Assembly: GCA_009733575.1 (NCBI GenBank)
Contig: ML769491.1
Coordinates: 62,001 to 126,000 of the forward strand
DNA length: 64,000 bases
Origin: Gymnopus androsaceus JB14
Lineage: Eukaryota; Basidiomycota; Agaricomycetes; Agaricales; Omphalotaceae
Direction: 5' to 3'
Part shown: positions 1 to 11,151 of the stretch, one piece after another
Numbering within the stretch: position 1 is the stretch's first letter
Layout: each line of letters opens with the position of its first letter
Made by a program: the position numbers and the translations under genes
Notes under the pieces: generated by a model
Database searches by the model: none
What the model saw: only the letters and a program-made list of their open reading frames with translations
Told to the model about the DNA's origin: nothing

Positions 1-561
1 GATGATGGGGCTTTGGCCACGATATTCTGAGCGCTGTGTTTAAAGTATACCCACCACATATCCTTCTGTGGCATTCAATCAATAATTTGTACGATATGTG
101 GTTGTTTTTTTGGGAATGTCGGTGTGTAGGGACTTTTTTTATCGGACATCAATAGCGTCGAAAAAAAACGAATTAGATTCCACGACTAGTAAGTGATAGT
201 AAAGTCCAATGGGGTAGATACCACCAGGGCGAGACATAATTTATAGATACAAAGAGGGAAGGGCTACGATATAAACAGCTGTACAGGAATATATAAGATG
301 ACCGTATAAGATACAGACGAAGAGACATGCAAGGAGAGACACAGGTAGCAAAAACAAAAACAAAAACTCGGCTGGTCGAAGTGGGACGACGTCGCCGTGT
401 ATATTAGGTGAAGAATGAATTAAAAGGAGTGAGTAAGAGATCTAATGGAAGGCATGGGCTAATGTGATTTTCGTTGGAGCTTTTCATGAATAAAAGGCGT
501 TAGGGAGCATGATAAGTTGGGAAGATCGAAAAGCTCGGACTCGTCGAACTGAATGAGCCGC
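1..561. other. Gene-free left edge
   Basis: No convincing coding sequence is seen. The stretch is A-rich, with short runs such as a repeated caaaaa motif near 350-365, and probably holds the 3' untranslated region of the minus-strand gene that follows. Confidence 0.5.
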
Positions 562-1441
562 TTATGCACGAAGAGAGACTGTCGAATAGGAAGTTGTCCT
601 CTCTGAACCGGTCCGACGGTGGCTAGGTCCAGAACAGCTCCACTCCTTGCGTACATACTGTAAAGGGAGTTTGAATAAACACGGGGTTGAAAGGTAACCA
701 AAACGAACCTTGGGTCGCTTTTCAGCAGACTGGGACTCGCCGTCAGTGTCAAGCGACTTGCGTTTGAACCGGACCACAAGAGATGTAAAGTCGTCCTACG
801 AACTCAAGGATCAGTAAGATGGATATCAAAGAGGATAGTGGACCCACAGGTGTGGAAGGACCAGAGGAGGATGTATCAGAAGAGCCTGAAGAAGCGTCCT
901 CTCCAATGTCTCGAGGAACATCCGGAACAACAGGCTTGTTCCAGGAATGAGCCTCGAACAACTCGTCGGGAGTAACAGAAAACCTAGAAGTAGGTCCACG
1001 CCATGGATTACCCTGCTCACGGAGTACAGGAGCAGAAACCTTGAGCGACCCATCAGAAGGCTCAGCATGTCGTCTGCGTGCAGATGCGAGGGCTGGAATA
1101 ACAATGGGAGGGATGACAGGCCTATCCCCGCTCCGCCGATGTGCGAGGGAGGGAATCACCGGCAGGTCCTCTGACGCAGCCCGATTGGCTGTCGGGCTAG
1201 CTGTAAAATCGATTTCATGCAGTGGAAGCACGGATACTAGCTTTTGCGGGCAGCGCGAAGCTTTGTTGGTGTTGATCTTGAGCCCCTTGGTCTGCGCCAG
1301 CTTCCGTGCATGATGAGAGAGACGGAGACTCTCGCGGAACGTCTCTGCGATGACCCGGTAGCGCTCGTTGGCACTACGAAGGATCATGCGAAGGTTGAAA
1401 TGGTGATGAGGCGGCATGATGTATGGGGAGGGAGAAGACAT
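562..1441 (-). CDS. Hypothetical Ser/Pro-rich protein, three exons
   Basis: I do not recognise the family. Exon 1 (1441-848, 198 codons) begins MSSPSPYIMPPHHHF and has a basic N-terminal helix-like stretch (residues 15-55), then a proline- and arginine-rich middle and a Ser-rich stretch. A 52-base intron (847-796, donor GTGGGT, branch CTGAT, acceptor TTCGTAG) leads in phase to exon 2 (795-709), which reads DDFTSLVVRFKRKSLDTDGE. A second intron (708-658, donor GTTCGT) leads to the last exon. In phase, that exon stops at 562. A neighbouring frame that stops at 459 reads more like protein (it contains HKRLIQFDESELFDLPNL), so the true C-terminus is uncertain by one splice choice or one base. No signal peptide or membrane segment is seen. 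Confidence 0.55.
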
Positions 1442-3280
1442 TGTGGAACGAATTAGAGAAGAGTAGAGATACGAGGTACTAGGTCGTTAAAATGAGTGCT
1501 GGCTTGGTGATCGTATGGGGATCAGGTAGAAATCGTCACGTTCGACGTGGATCAAAGAAAATAGACTTGAGAAGGGATATTAGAAAGTACAGCTGTTGTT
1601 GTACCGGTAGCGAGAGCCTGAACCTTTGATCATTCATGACGCAGATTTTAAGGAAGAATACGCTTGGACCCACAGACAGAAGCAAGACACGCCAAAAGAC
1701 AAAAGAATACGCGACGCACAGCCAGATACTGTCCCGATTTGGGTCTGTAATTGTTCTTTTTCAGTGAGGCGCGCCTTTCGGAAGACGGAAGAAGAAAACA
1801 AGAGCTTTGGCGGTGGGAAAACGCATTCCGCTTTGTGCTCAATTGGGCAAGTTGTTCGGGTACAGTAACGCCGCCATTAGGCGCTTGTCGCGCCACACTT
1901 TTTTCTTCAAACGGCGATGGCGACGGCCCAAAAAATAGGTTCGTCTGCTTTGTTTAGCTGAATCTCACCGTCGCCTATTATTTCAATGCTTCAGGATCAC
2001 TCCTATTTTGTCCTACATGTGGGACGTTACTCGACCTACCGAAAGATAGTGAACCAAATGTGGTATGCGAACAGTGCGGTCATGAAGAACCCGCGACCTG
2101 TGAGCATCCGCGTTGATTCAGTCAACGCGTCTTATAATACATCCATTCAGCGTACGAAAATATCAGAATCACAACAAGATCTCATCCCGATGCTTTTCCC
2201 TCTGCCCTGAGGCAAAAAAGAAAAACTCAGACCAAGACGCACTCGGACTCCGATACCTGGGGTGACCTGGTAGGAAAAAAAACTTGGGCACTGCTGGTGC
2301 ATGTTTGAATGACTCGCTCGCTCTCTAGGTATCTGAAAAATGCCCAAAATGTGGACATCTAGAGGCTTATTCCAAAGCAATTCAGGTGCGTCTTTGCATT
2401 CCGCTTTGATGACCCGATTTTAAACATACTGTGCCTCTAGACTCGAAGTGCAGACGAAGGTTCAACAGTATTCTATAGAGTGAATATAAAAGCCTTTTCT
2501 GCTTTTATTCATATGCTGATCATTTTTCCTGGTTAGTGTGCGTCTTGTATGCATGACTGGAAGGTAAACAACTAGGGATCCGCGGTTCTTTTTGTCTGCG
2601 ATGTGATTGCTCTCGTCGCTATCAGCTACTCGATTGTTAATTCATTGGATACTTACAATCAAGGCTCTCGCATTATTTTCTGGATGGCTACGGCGCTACG
2701 TTTCGCAAATCAAATTTATTTTGCGTTATCTTGTGTTTCTTTATTGATTAGTTGGAACTAAGGAAGGACAATTACGATGAGAATCCGCTGATGCCACCCT
2801 TCAAGTTTTTTCTTCTTTCGATTTTTCCTCTTTCACCAGAGCTCCTTCAATAGCCGCATGATGTCTTGCACCCGCCGTGCTCTGGATGTAGGCTTCAATC
2901 GACCGACACGACCCTTGCTCTATGACCATCTCAAGACAAGGAACTCCGAGTGAGGAACATCGTGAAAATCGGTTAACTGTTACCTCATGGACACTGAACA
3001 GATCGCGGGAGGGACGCCCACAAAGGTGAGAAAGAAATCGGCGGCTCAGAACTATTAATTGCTTCGAATACACAAGGCGACCCACTTCTGACCCGCCTTG
3101 CGAACTTGAAGAATAGCACAAAAACAGAATACAATATGGACAAAGCATGGTCGGCGTTGAATCATTTCCATGCATACCTAGGTGAGCTTAGTCTTTGGAA
3201 GGAAATCGTCCTTCTGACGTCCTATTTTGATGAATGCAGGAACACTGTCGGAAGAAGGAATAGCCCCGAAATGGGCAATG
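1442..3280. other. Long intergenic stretch
   Basis: Only short, overlapping open frames on both strands occur, with no splice-joined or family-like protein. The first 150 bases presumably include the promoter of the minus-strand gene ending at 1441. I see no RNA gene. Confidence 0.45.
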
Positions 3281-3283
3281 GAC

Positions 3284-4530
3284 GAAACGCGTTCTTCATA
3301 AGGTTCAGTCATTATGCGAATGCAGATTGACAAGGCTGTGAGCTCAGTGTGAAGGGTACTTTGTGTCTCATCTTAACGGGCTCAGCTGAAAGAAGAATCG
3401 TAGCACAAAGATAGGTAAAGCGTGTTATACGTTGACCATTATTCGAACTCAAGGGGTAGGGGCTCAGCTTGCGAGGAGAATTTAATCCAGTTCAAAGACG
3501 GTGAATAATGGACAAAGCAAACATACAGGAGTTTTTAGGAAGGTTCAGTCATTGTTCGTACTGTTTTGAGTACAAGGCTCTTACTTACGAAGGTGCGAGT
3601 TCGATTTTCCCCTGAAGACACTGCCAGACAGCAGATCATCGACAGGGCAATTAAACTAGACGCATACAATGCGGCGGTCGACAATCGCACTTTAATCCCA
3701 CCTACCAAATTTATTCACGAGTCTTTCGATTTGTGGTCAGGATTACTGGGAGTTCGTTTCAGTGCGGATCGACGGTCTTTAATTTTCATTTTATCTACAT
3801 TTCTGGCCGTGGTATTCTAGTGTCTCGTCTCTACATTCAATTGTCCCTGACGCCTAACGGTTCCATCGAGTTCGGTGCCGGATTACTTACTTGGGCGGTA
3901 ACCTGTATGGCTGATGCGAAATGGGTAATCGGCGAAACGCGTTCTTCATAAGGTTCAGTCATTATTCGAACCGTTTTGGAATACAGGTTGACAATTGACA
4001 AGGCTGTGAGCTCAGTCTGAAGGGTACTTTGCGTCTCATCTTAACGAGTTCAGCTGAAAGAAGAATCGTAGCACAAAGATAGCCAAAGCGTGTTATACGT
4101 GTTTTGATCATTATTCAAACTCAGCGAATAATGGACAAAGTAAATGCACAGGAGGTTGTAGGAAGGTTCAGTCATTATTCAAACCGCTTTGAGTACAAAG
4201 CTCATAGTGAATTCGATTTTCCCCTGAAGACACTGCAGACAGCAGATCATCGACAGGGCAATTAGACTAGACAAAGCTAGATACATACAAGTGCGCATGA
4301 TTCTGATGAGGAAGACGCGTACGGCGACTCCTCGGACAGACTCGGACGTGGACAGTCTTGAATTCATTTTATTTACATCTCTGCTTGTTGTATTCTAGTG
4401 TATCGTCTCTGTACATGTGTTAATGGCCCTGTCTCCTACCCGTTCCTTCGAGTTCGGTTCCGGGCTACTTGTGTTGGTGTATGATGCCGGCGGTAACCTG
4501 TACGGTTCCTCTCTCAGATGCGAGAGATCG
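3284..4530 (+). repeat. Two-unit tandem repeat of about 0.6 kb
   Basis: The block starting with cgaaacgcgttcttcataag at about 3286 recurs at about 3935. The following stretches recur in the same order: aggctgtgagctcagt (3333, 4002), gaagaatcgtagcacaaaga, gataatggacaaag-like text, ctgaagacactgc and gtattctagtgt. Unit 1 is about 3284-3930 and unit 2 about 3931-4530, with many substitutions and small indels. A shorter motif, aggttcagtcatt, occurs four times (about 3302, 3541, 3951, 4165), twice per unit. No unit has a long reading frame. It could be a duplicated non-coding element or the remains of a transposable element. Confidence 0.75.
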
Positions 4531-4882
4531 CGTATTATAATCTACTAGCGCTCCGCGACGCTAAGGCTGAGACTGTTATTCCTCGAATCATACACAACAT
4601 ATATGCTGTTATTAAGCTAAACGATTTCTATCCTAATGGAATACATTATGCTACATAGCGTGTGATAGGACCATGATAAAAAGACAGTAAAAATGAGTGA
4701 AATGAAAGTGAAGATGCGATTAAGTATGTATCAGTATGTACTTGTGCGTAAAAAAATTCCAGTCTATGGAGGGCATTGCTAGCACTTAGACGAATGCCTG
4801 AGAGTCGTAACTCATGAGATGTAAAAAGTTCGTGATCGAAAATTAAAAAAAAGTCCAGCCCTCGAAAAAAAGAAAATAGTGT
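4531..4882. other. Short gene-free spacer
   Basis: AT-rich sequence downstream of the cysteine-rich gene and likely its 3' untranslated region. Nothing else is seen. Confidence 0.4.
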
Positions 4883-7716
4883 CTATCTCCTGAAGGGATT
4901 CTTCGACGAAACAGTAGCCCCTGTATGCGTAGGCTGAAGCCAATGAGATGGCTCGTGGGTCGACGTATCCACGAGAAGGTCATGCCTGATGGACATGGCA
5001 TATTCTTCAGCAGGACTCGGAGCGCGGGGTCCAGTAAGATCCCTTGACTTCGAGCCTGCAGACGACAGCGTAGAGGCGGAAAACCGAGATGAGATGAGAT
5101 CCTTCTTCACAGGCTGCCGTATTTCGGGGCCATTACGCGGTACACCTGTGACCTGAGAGTACAGTGACGGACCAGCAGCATCCAGGTGCTGCCGAGAGCT
5201 CCCAACGTCGTACAAGGAGGGGAGTACCGAAGGTGAATGACTCGACCTCTTGTCGGGAGCGTACTGATAATCCGAGATCAACATGAGCTTCTCCATCTCT
5301 TGGTGATGCCTAGCCTCCTCCGCGTTTCGCATCCTCATCAACTTGAGCTCCTCCGATTCAACCGAAGAGTCGGGAGCAGAGGGATCGGGGTACGCGCGTT
5401 GGCTACGATGGTGACCAAAGAACTTTTCCCCAAACCTCAGAAGCCTCCATCTCCAATTGGTAGACCGATCCAATTTCTTTGCTTGAGCAAATGCCTTGGT
5501 CCGCTTCGCTCTCTGCTTCCTGGCTCGCTTTCTCCAGCACCAAAGGAAGACTACGAAAATAAAGGCGCAGCCGAGGGTCATGAGAAGAATCTCCCACCAC
5601 GTGAGACGCTTTGAATCTGTCGTCACAGTGGTAGGTTGGGTGATCCCACTGATGCTAGGAAGTGGCGTCGACGCGGTGCTAGTGGTAACCTGTACCAGGT
5701 CGGAAAGACAGACACCCAATCCAGTAACGACATCGGAGGTACCATTGCAGTTGGCCGAAACGCACGAGCCGCTCTGGAGAACCTGTGAAGAGCTCGAACA
5801 GGCAAGACAGTTGGATGGGCCGGAACCGGAACAGCTCGAACAACTAGAATCGCAGGATTGGCAGGATTGACTAGTGCTATCGAAGAACTGCGTATTGCCA
5901 CACACGGGGAGACAGCGTCCTTGACTGAGAACGGGTCGGTCCGGGGGACACGAGAGGCATTGATTGAATGAGGTGCCAGAGCAGGAAACGCAGTCGGGAT
6001 GACAGTCTAAACAAGTCTTTGTGGAGTTGGAAGAGACTGTGTTTGCAGGACATGTGCTAACACATTTGCCATTTGAGGCAAGCTCTCCATTCGCGCAGGT
6101 AAGACAGAAAGTCGATGAGCCTGCGCAAGTGGAGCATGAAGAGTCGCAGGTGGTACAGGTGGTGCTATTCTCCGACGAGACAAATGATCCGGAAGGACAA
6201 CTAGCAACACATGTCCCGTTCGAAAGGAAAGATCCTGGAAGGCAGCCTGTGCACTGCAGCTGGCTAACAGTAGAGGCCGTGGTGAATCCAGGTATCTCGC
6301 ATGAAGTACACTTTGCCCCGCAAGCTAGAAAATGACTGAGTACGACATCGCAATAGAGATCAGCACATGAAAACTCACCATCGCATTCCTTCTTGTTATT
6401 ATCTGCAATGAGTCCGGTTCCAGAACAAACACCGGTCGAACTAGCGGTGATACAACTTCCGTTGAAAGCATAACTACCGCTGGCGCAAATGATACAGTTG
6501 TTGGAAGTCGGTCCGTTACAGGTCTGACAACTCGATGAGCAGGGGGAGCAGGAGGTTGAGCCGCTAGATCCAAAACTGCCATCGGGGCAAACAGTTCCAC
6601 TGCTCGTAGTGGTTGGCTCAGCGTCGCATGAACGTCTTATCATTACCGTCCTGCGTGAATCCACTCTTGCAGGTCTGACACTCTCCCAGTAATATCCGCA
6701 CATGCAGAACATCCAATCGCACAGATTTTGCAGTCAGCCGGTAGAGGTAAGGAAGAATCCGGTGTCGCATTGAGCGCAAGCGGTACCATTGGCATGCAGT
6801 AGTCCATCCAGCGTTACAGCTACATTCGCCATTGGATCCACATTCTCCGTTGATACAATTGCAGGTCGATGGTGCGTCGGTGATATTGAAAGCCAAACAC
6901 TTGCCAGTTCTCGAGATACCCTGATCACAGTCTAGGCATCCCGAAGGACAAGCCTGACAAGTGGGACCAAAGAAACCAGACTCGCAGCGATTCGCATGAT
7001 GCTCCGGTAAAACCAGCTGCACAGGAACAAGTGCCTGATAATGTACAGACTCCGTTTCCAGAGCAGGCGGGTTCGCAGGCTGCGGATTGCATATCAACGA
7101 GAGAAAGCGAGCCTGAGACAGCAAGTTGGGAGATATCTGGCACGGAATCCCAGAATACGACGCGGGAAGTTGAACCGACGTCAAGGATAGCCCAGACATT
7201 CGAACCAAGAGCGAGAGATTGTGCAGTTAAAGGAGTAGAAGTGTTGCCTACAGGGCTCGTGGGGAGAGACGAAAATCCTGCCGAGCCACCGTAAAGAGAA
7301 TCTGAATAGATGGCCATGCCCGGTTCAAGAGCAATGGTTAAAGGGAGAGAGACGGAGGAAGAATTAAAGCCAGCAGATGGCGTCAATGAGGCTGACGAAG
7401 AGGTCAAGAGTTCGTGCAGTAGTTGCGGATTCGTCGTTTGTGTGTATTGACCAGGAAGCAACAATGCGCTCGTCTGCGCTCCAGAGGCAGAGATTGTCGT
7501 TCCAACTACAGATTGGTTAGGTCGAGCATTTCAAAAGGAAAATAGCTGCGTACTAGTCGTGTTTGAAAATCCCTCCAGACATTGGCCTGCAGCGCAGACA
7601 ACAACCGGGGAAGAAGCTGTTGGAAGTCATAAGAAATACGCATAATTCTGAACGAAATTCGACAAACCATTTGTAGCAGCGTAAACTGTAGATAAAAGTG
7701 AAAGACGTAAGAGCAT
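4883..7716 (-). CDS. Cysteine-rich, EGF/furin-like single-pass membrane protein (frame-broken in the middle)
   Basis: A receptor-like surface protein with an outside cysteine-rich part and an inside tail. Exon 1 (7716-7668) gives a clear signal peptide, MLLRLSLLSTVYA. Introns 7667-7617 and 7553-7506 splice in phase. Next comes a roughly 150-residue domain ending in an EGF-like ACEPACSGNGVCTLSGTCSC. After 6630 follow many CxxC furin-like repeats. A 54-base in-frame intron lies at 6378-6325. One membrane helix (WEILLMTLGCAFIFVVFLWCW) is followed by a basic stop-transfer and a Ser-rich tail of about 200 residues. Between about 6990 and 6630 the homologous reading changes frame five times, each time continuing in Cys-rich sequence (CESGFFGPTCQACPSGC, CAQCDTGFF, CKICAIGCSACAD, ECQTCKSGF, CPDGSFG). 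No intron explains these. The gene is either decayed locally or the sequence contains indel errors. Ligand and role are unknown. Confidence 0.8.
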
Positions 7717-8102
7717 GCTGCCTATAAAAGTGTTAGAGTCGCGGCCTATAAGCTATAATCCGTGGCTCACCTATCGGCACTAAAGAAAGTTTATGCATCG
7801 TAAACGAAGGAAAAGAGATGATGGTGGTGGTAAGAGAGAGAGAGAATTGATGCGGATGCCCTCAAAAGGGAAGTGGTTGCCATTCTTCTCGATGCGTCGC
7901 GTAGCCGAAGTACAAAGACAATAAGAGGGCTGCCAATTGTCCATGTCAACATTGTGCCGCGCCATTGTTCTTTTTCGGAAACCTTCCTTTTTGGGAACAA
8001 TTGTCGATATAAGCGCCCGTTACGTAAACAAGCGCCCGTAGATCCGAACTTAATTCGAGCTCAGTCACTTAAACAGCTGCCGATAGTGGCTAGAAAGTCG
8101 AC
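7717..8102. other. Promoter-side spacer of the Cys-rich gene
   Basis: No gene is seen. It contains a GA/TC-rich stretch near 7810-7850 on the side where the minus-strand gene starts. Confidence 0.4.
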
Positions 8103-8655
8103 GTGGATTCATGTCTACATGTCTGGGACAGAGAGGAGAAGGCTGTAATTGGCAGAATTTAGTGTGAAGTAGCGTCGAACAATAAAGGCTAGCATCAGCA
8201 AAACCTGTATTTTGCATTTTGATTCCCACAGGATTACTTAAAATTCCCAGCGCTCCCAGAGCTCCCAGCGCTTGCCAGTGCTGTCAGAAATATAAAATCA
8301 TATGTTATTTCCAAATAAGGTAATTTTGCGGCCTCTGGGAGCTTCTGGGAGCTCCCTCCTGCATCGGCCGGACCATCTGAGTGCTGGGACGCTGGAGCGC
8401 TGGGAACTCTGGACAGTTCGCTCCAGCACTGCCCACGTCATACAGGTTTTGCTGATGTAGTAGTAGCTTTGACGGTTTGACCCAGAAAGAACTCAATCCG
8501 AGCCCAGGTTTAGGAGTCAAAATTCCAGAGGAAGGCTTCCTGGAGTCTCGTGGATTCTTGTCTACACCAGGACACAGAGGGGGGGTTTGCAGTTAGCAGA
8601 AGCGTTTAATAGATTGAGTACTGCTAAGCGCCGAACAATAGTAGCTTTGACCTTG
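8103..8655 (+). repeat. Direct repeats flanking an inverted-repeat element
   Basis: About 8103-8180 (gtggattcatgtctac, then a purine-rich piece, then gcgtcgaacaata) resembles about 8549-8645 (gtggattcttgtctac, purine-rich piece, gcgccgaacaata). The two diverged copies lie in the same orientation on either side of the inverted-repeat element at 8193-8457, so the site was duplicated at some point. Confidence 0.55.
8193..8457. mobile_element. Non-autonomous inverted-repeat element (MITE-like), copy 1
   Basis: The ends are perfect inverted repeats: catcagcaaaacctgtat at 8193-8210 and its reverse complement at 8440-8457. Inside, a subterminal block of cccagcgctcccagagctcc type on the left is mirrored by ctggagcgctgggaactctgg on the right, so much of the element can fold back. 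It has no coding capacity. The outer bases are tag on both sides (8190-8192 and 8458-8460), a possible 3-bp target duplication. A second copy with the same termini lies at 21730-21912. Confidence 0.85.
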
Positions 8656-9664
8656 ATTGAATCAATAAGTACATAAGTTGAAAAAAAATATCGGATAGTA
8701 AGTATGAGGCTAATTCCAGGACTCAAGGTTTACAGTAAGTAACGGTACTGGAACTCGGAGAGCTCGACTTGACCACTCCGCGTCCTCCGAGGAAAGCGAT
8801 CGTAAATTTCAGTTCAAGTCAGTCCTGAGACTTTCAGACCTTCCGTTCCGTTTCCTATCGATCGAGAGCCTACTTGCAAAAATAGCCATTTTACCAGGGA
8901 GCCAACTTGCAAGACGGGGAGGGGAGTTTTGATGGTTCTCGTTTGCGTGGACGAGGAATTTGGCTGAAAATCGTCCAGCCGGCGGCAGCATTACCCAGGC
9001 GGTACGTATCTCGTGAAGATAAGACGCCATGAGACTTGAGAGAGCTCACATACCGATTTTGAGCGAAAAGACCTCACATGTTCTACGGTCCCGGACCTTG
9101 AAAACATTTGAAACGAGAAAGCAAGACTACTACCGCGGCTTGCCATCTCAAAGTGATTCTGATATAGCCCCTCAATGAATGTGGTCTATGACGGCCCTGG
9201 GACTGACAGGTCTCAGAACCCCAGAGCCACCTGTTGCTATCGGGACCTATCCCTCAGGTTTTAAGTTTTAGACTGTAAGCTTGATGAACCCTGAACGACA
9301 AAGTTGCTGTTTTCGAGAAATCCTGGAAGATCGGGGCTCGACTTGTAAACTAAATAATTGGGAGATTCAGAGAGGCTCTCACCTTCGTTGCTCCTTCCCC
9401 AGAAAACGTCCCGTCTTTTTGTTTTGTGTTGTTAGATCCGATGCACTGAAACTACCACGTAGAAAAATCAATTTACGAGAGTGGACTTTTGCGTCTGGCT
9501 CGGTGGTGGCTCGGTCGATCGTGGTTCATTGATCGACTAAATCTGAGATGCAGGGCCAATCTATCCACCCAATAATGCAGATAAAAGCAGCAGACGCACC
9601 TCTTTTGTTTAGCATCCCCGCAACCACCCCCGCAACCACCTCTTCCCTCTTCATCATCTTCATC
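8656..9664. other. Gene-free region upstream of the HMG-box gene
   Basis: No supported gene. The last 100 bases contain gcagataaaagcag (about 9578) and Py-rich tracts (cttcatcatcttcatc just before the start codon) and probably form the promoter and leader of the next gene. Confidence 0.45.
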
Positions 9665-10911
9665 ATGCCTCCAATCTTTGGCTGGACGCCTTCGACTGAA
9701 TCTACAGAGGAGCTCTCCAGCGCGCTTGGACCCGCTAGCCCTCTCTCAACTTCGTCCTACGAAGATGACACCCATACTTCACTCAGTTTCGACCAGCCTG
9801 CGAGAAAAGGCGACCCGAACTGGGCACCGCGTCCTCGAAACGCTTTCATGATCTTCCGCTGCCAGTACTGCAAGGAGCACGCTCGTGGTCCAGGCGGCAG
9901 CAAACGTGGACAGGACGTCGATACAACAATGTCCAAACGAGCCTCAGTAGCATGGCACGCGCTTTCCGAAGACGAGCAGAACTATTACAGGCGGCTCGCG
10001 GATAAGGAGAAGAGGGACCATGCTCGCGCTCACCCCGGATACCGGTATCGACCCAAACCACGCAGCTCCTCCCGCAAATCGCGCTCCAAAGCAGTTTCTA
10101 GAGCTTCTAAATCAGCGGATAGTCGATTAGAGTCATACGAACGTCGTACAGATCATAATAGCAGTCTTCCCTCTGCTTTGCCAGTCGAGATTACTCCCAA
10201 ACGCTTGAAGCGTAGATCCACGTCTGTGCCTCCTCTCCCGCCCCTCTTTCTCACTCCAGATGAGAGGCTGGGAATGCGGCGAACCAAGTCGGACATGCAG
10301 AGCATCAAAGCCTCGATGTCGTCGCCTTCCTTGTCGTCAACCAGCTACGGGTTCGTGTTCCCAGAGACCGAAGTAAGCTTGCTTTTTCTATCCAGATTGA
10401 GCAGTTCCTAACAAGAGTTTTTGTTTAGTATTCAAACCACGTATCTCCTCTCCAATTCGGTTCTCCTACACCCACTTCGTCTAGCTTCCCGGTTTCGGGT
10501 TACCACACTCCTCCGCTTGGGACAATCCCCTCTCTGACAGGCTGGAACGGAGAGATGATGGACGTGCCAATGGAACGCACTTCATCGTCATCATCCACTC
10601 TATCCATGCATTCGTCTACGCCTTCCTGGGCGTCGCATCCATCGGAGATGAATTACCAGATGACCCAAGCTTCCTACCTTCCTGATGCACGTCCACGAGC
10701 AGCAGGAATGTACGATGGCGTGTTCTGGAATCATTCGCAGGAGGGTATGATGAGTTCCATGTCGAGCAGATACCAGCCCAACGTAGACAACGCCGCACTC
10801 CACAACTACAACCTCGGGCTCTCGAACCAAGTCGTTTCACCCGACGATTTCATGTTGTTTGACGTTCCTATTGACGAGCAGAGAATTTTCGAAGGATTTG
10901 TTCATTATTGA
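9665..10911 (+). CDS. HMG-box transcription regulator
   Basis: A predicted DNA-binding protein of 396 aa in two exons: 9665-10372 and 10429-10911, joined in phase across a 56-base intron with donor GTAAGC. The start at 9665 (MPPIFGWTPSTES) is preferred over an upstream in-frame ATG at 9548 because it follows the Py-rich leader. The HMG box spans about residues 58-135. It begins with the canonical RPRNAFMIFR, has a short insertion (GPGGSKRGQDVD), then MSKRASVAWHALSEDEQ and a basic end (YRYRPKPRSSSRKSRSK). The rest is Ser/Pro-rich with a second basic patch (PKRLKRRSTS). Fungal proteins of this layout include mating-type HMG factors and ROX1-like repressors. The context gives no pheromone or receptor genes, so a mating-type assignment is not supported. 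Confidence 0.9.
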
Positions 10912-11151
10912 AGAGTTTCGCGCCAGAAAGACAGAATCGTTTTTTGCTGTACTTAATACGTATTCCTATCTCCCTAATATCGCGGTATTGTATACCTGCT
11001 TCTCGTATCTTAATATTTGTACAATAGTTCAAGTAGTATATCTTACCTTTCTTATGTACATGTATAATATGCACCCTTTAAATAATTGACAATATGGCGC
11101 GTCGAGAAGCTTCAAGCAAGACGCGTTTTCAATTGCCGCCGGCAATTTGAC

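Noticed and set aside
2801..3175. 124-codon minus-strand frame
   Set aside because: Composition is not protein-like, there is no family motif, splice partner or start context, and it lies in a gene-free stretch.
5237..5870. Long plus-strand frames opposite the cysteine-rich gene
   Set aside because: They are antisense shadows of the Ser- and Cys-rich coding strand.
9665..10911. Mating-type (MAT) locus around the HMG-box gene
   Set aside because: No pheromone, STE3-type receptor or homeodomain pair lies nearby, and HMG-box proteins are common fungal regulators.
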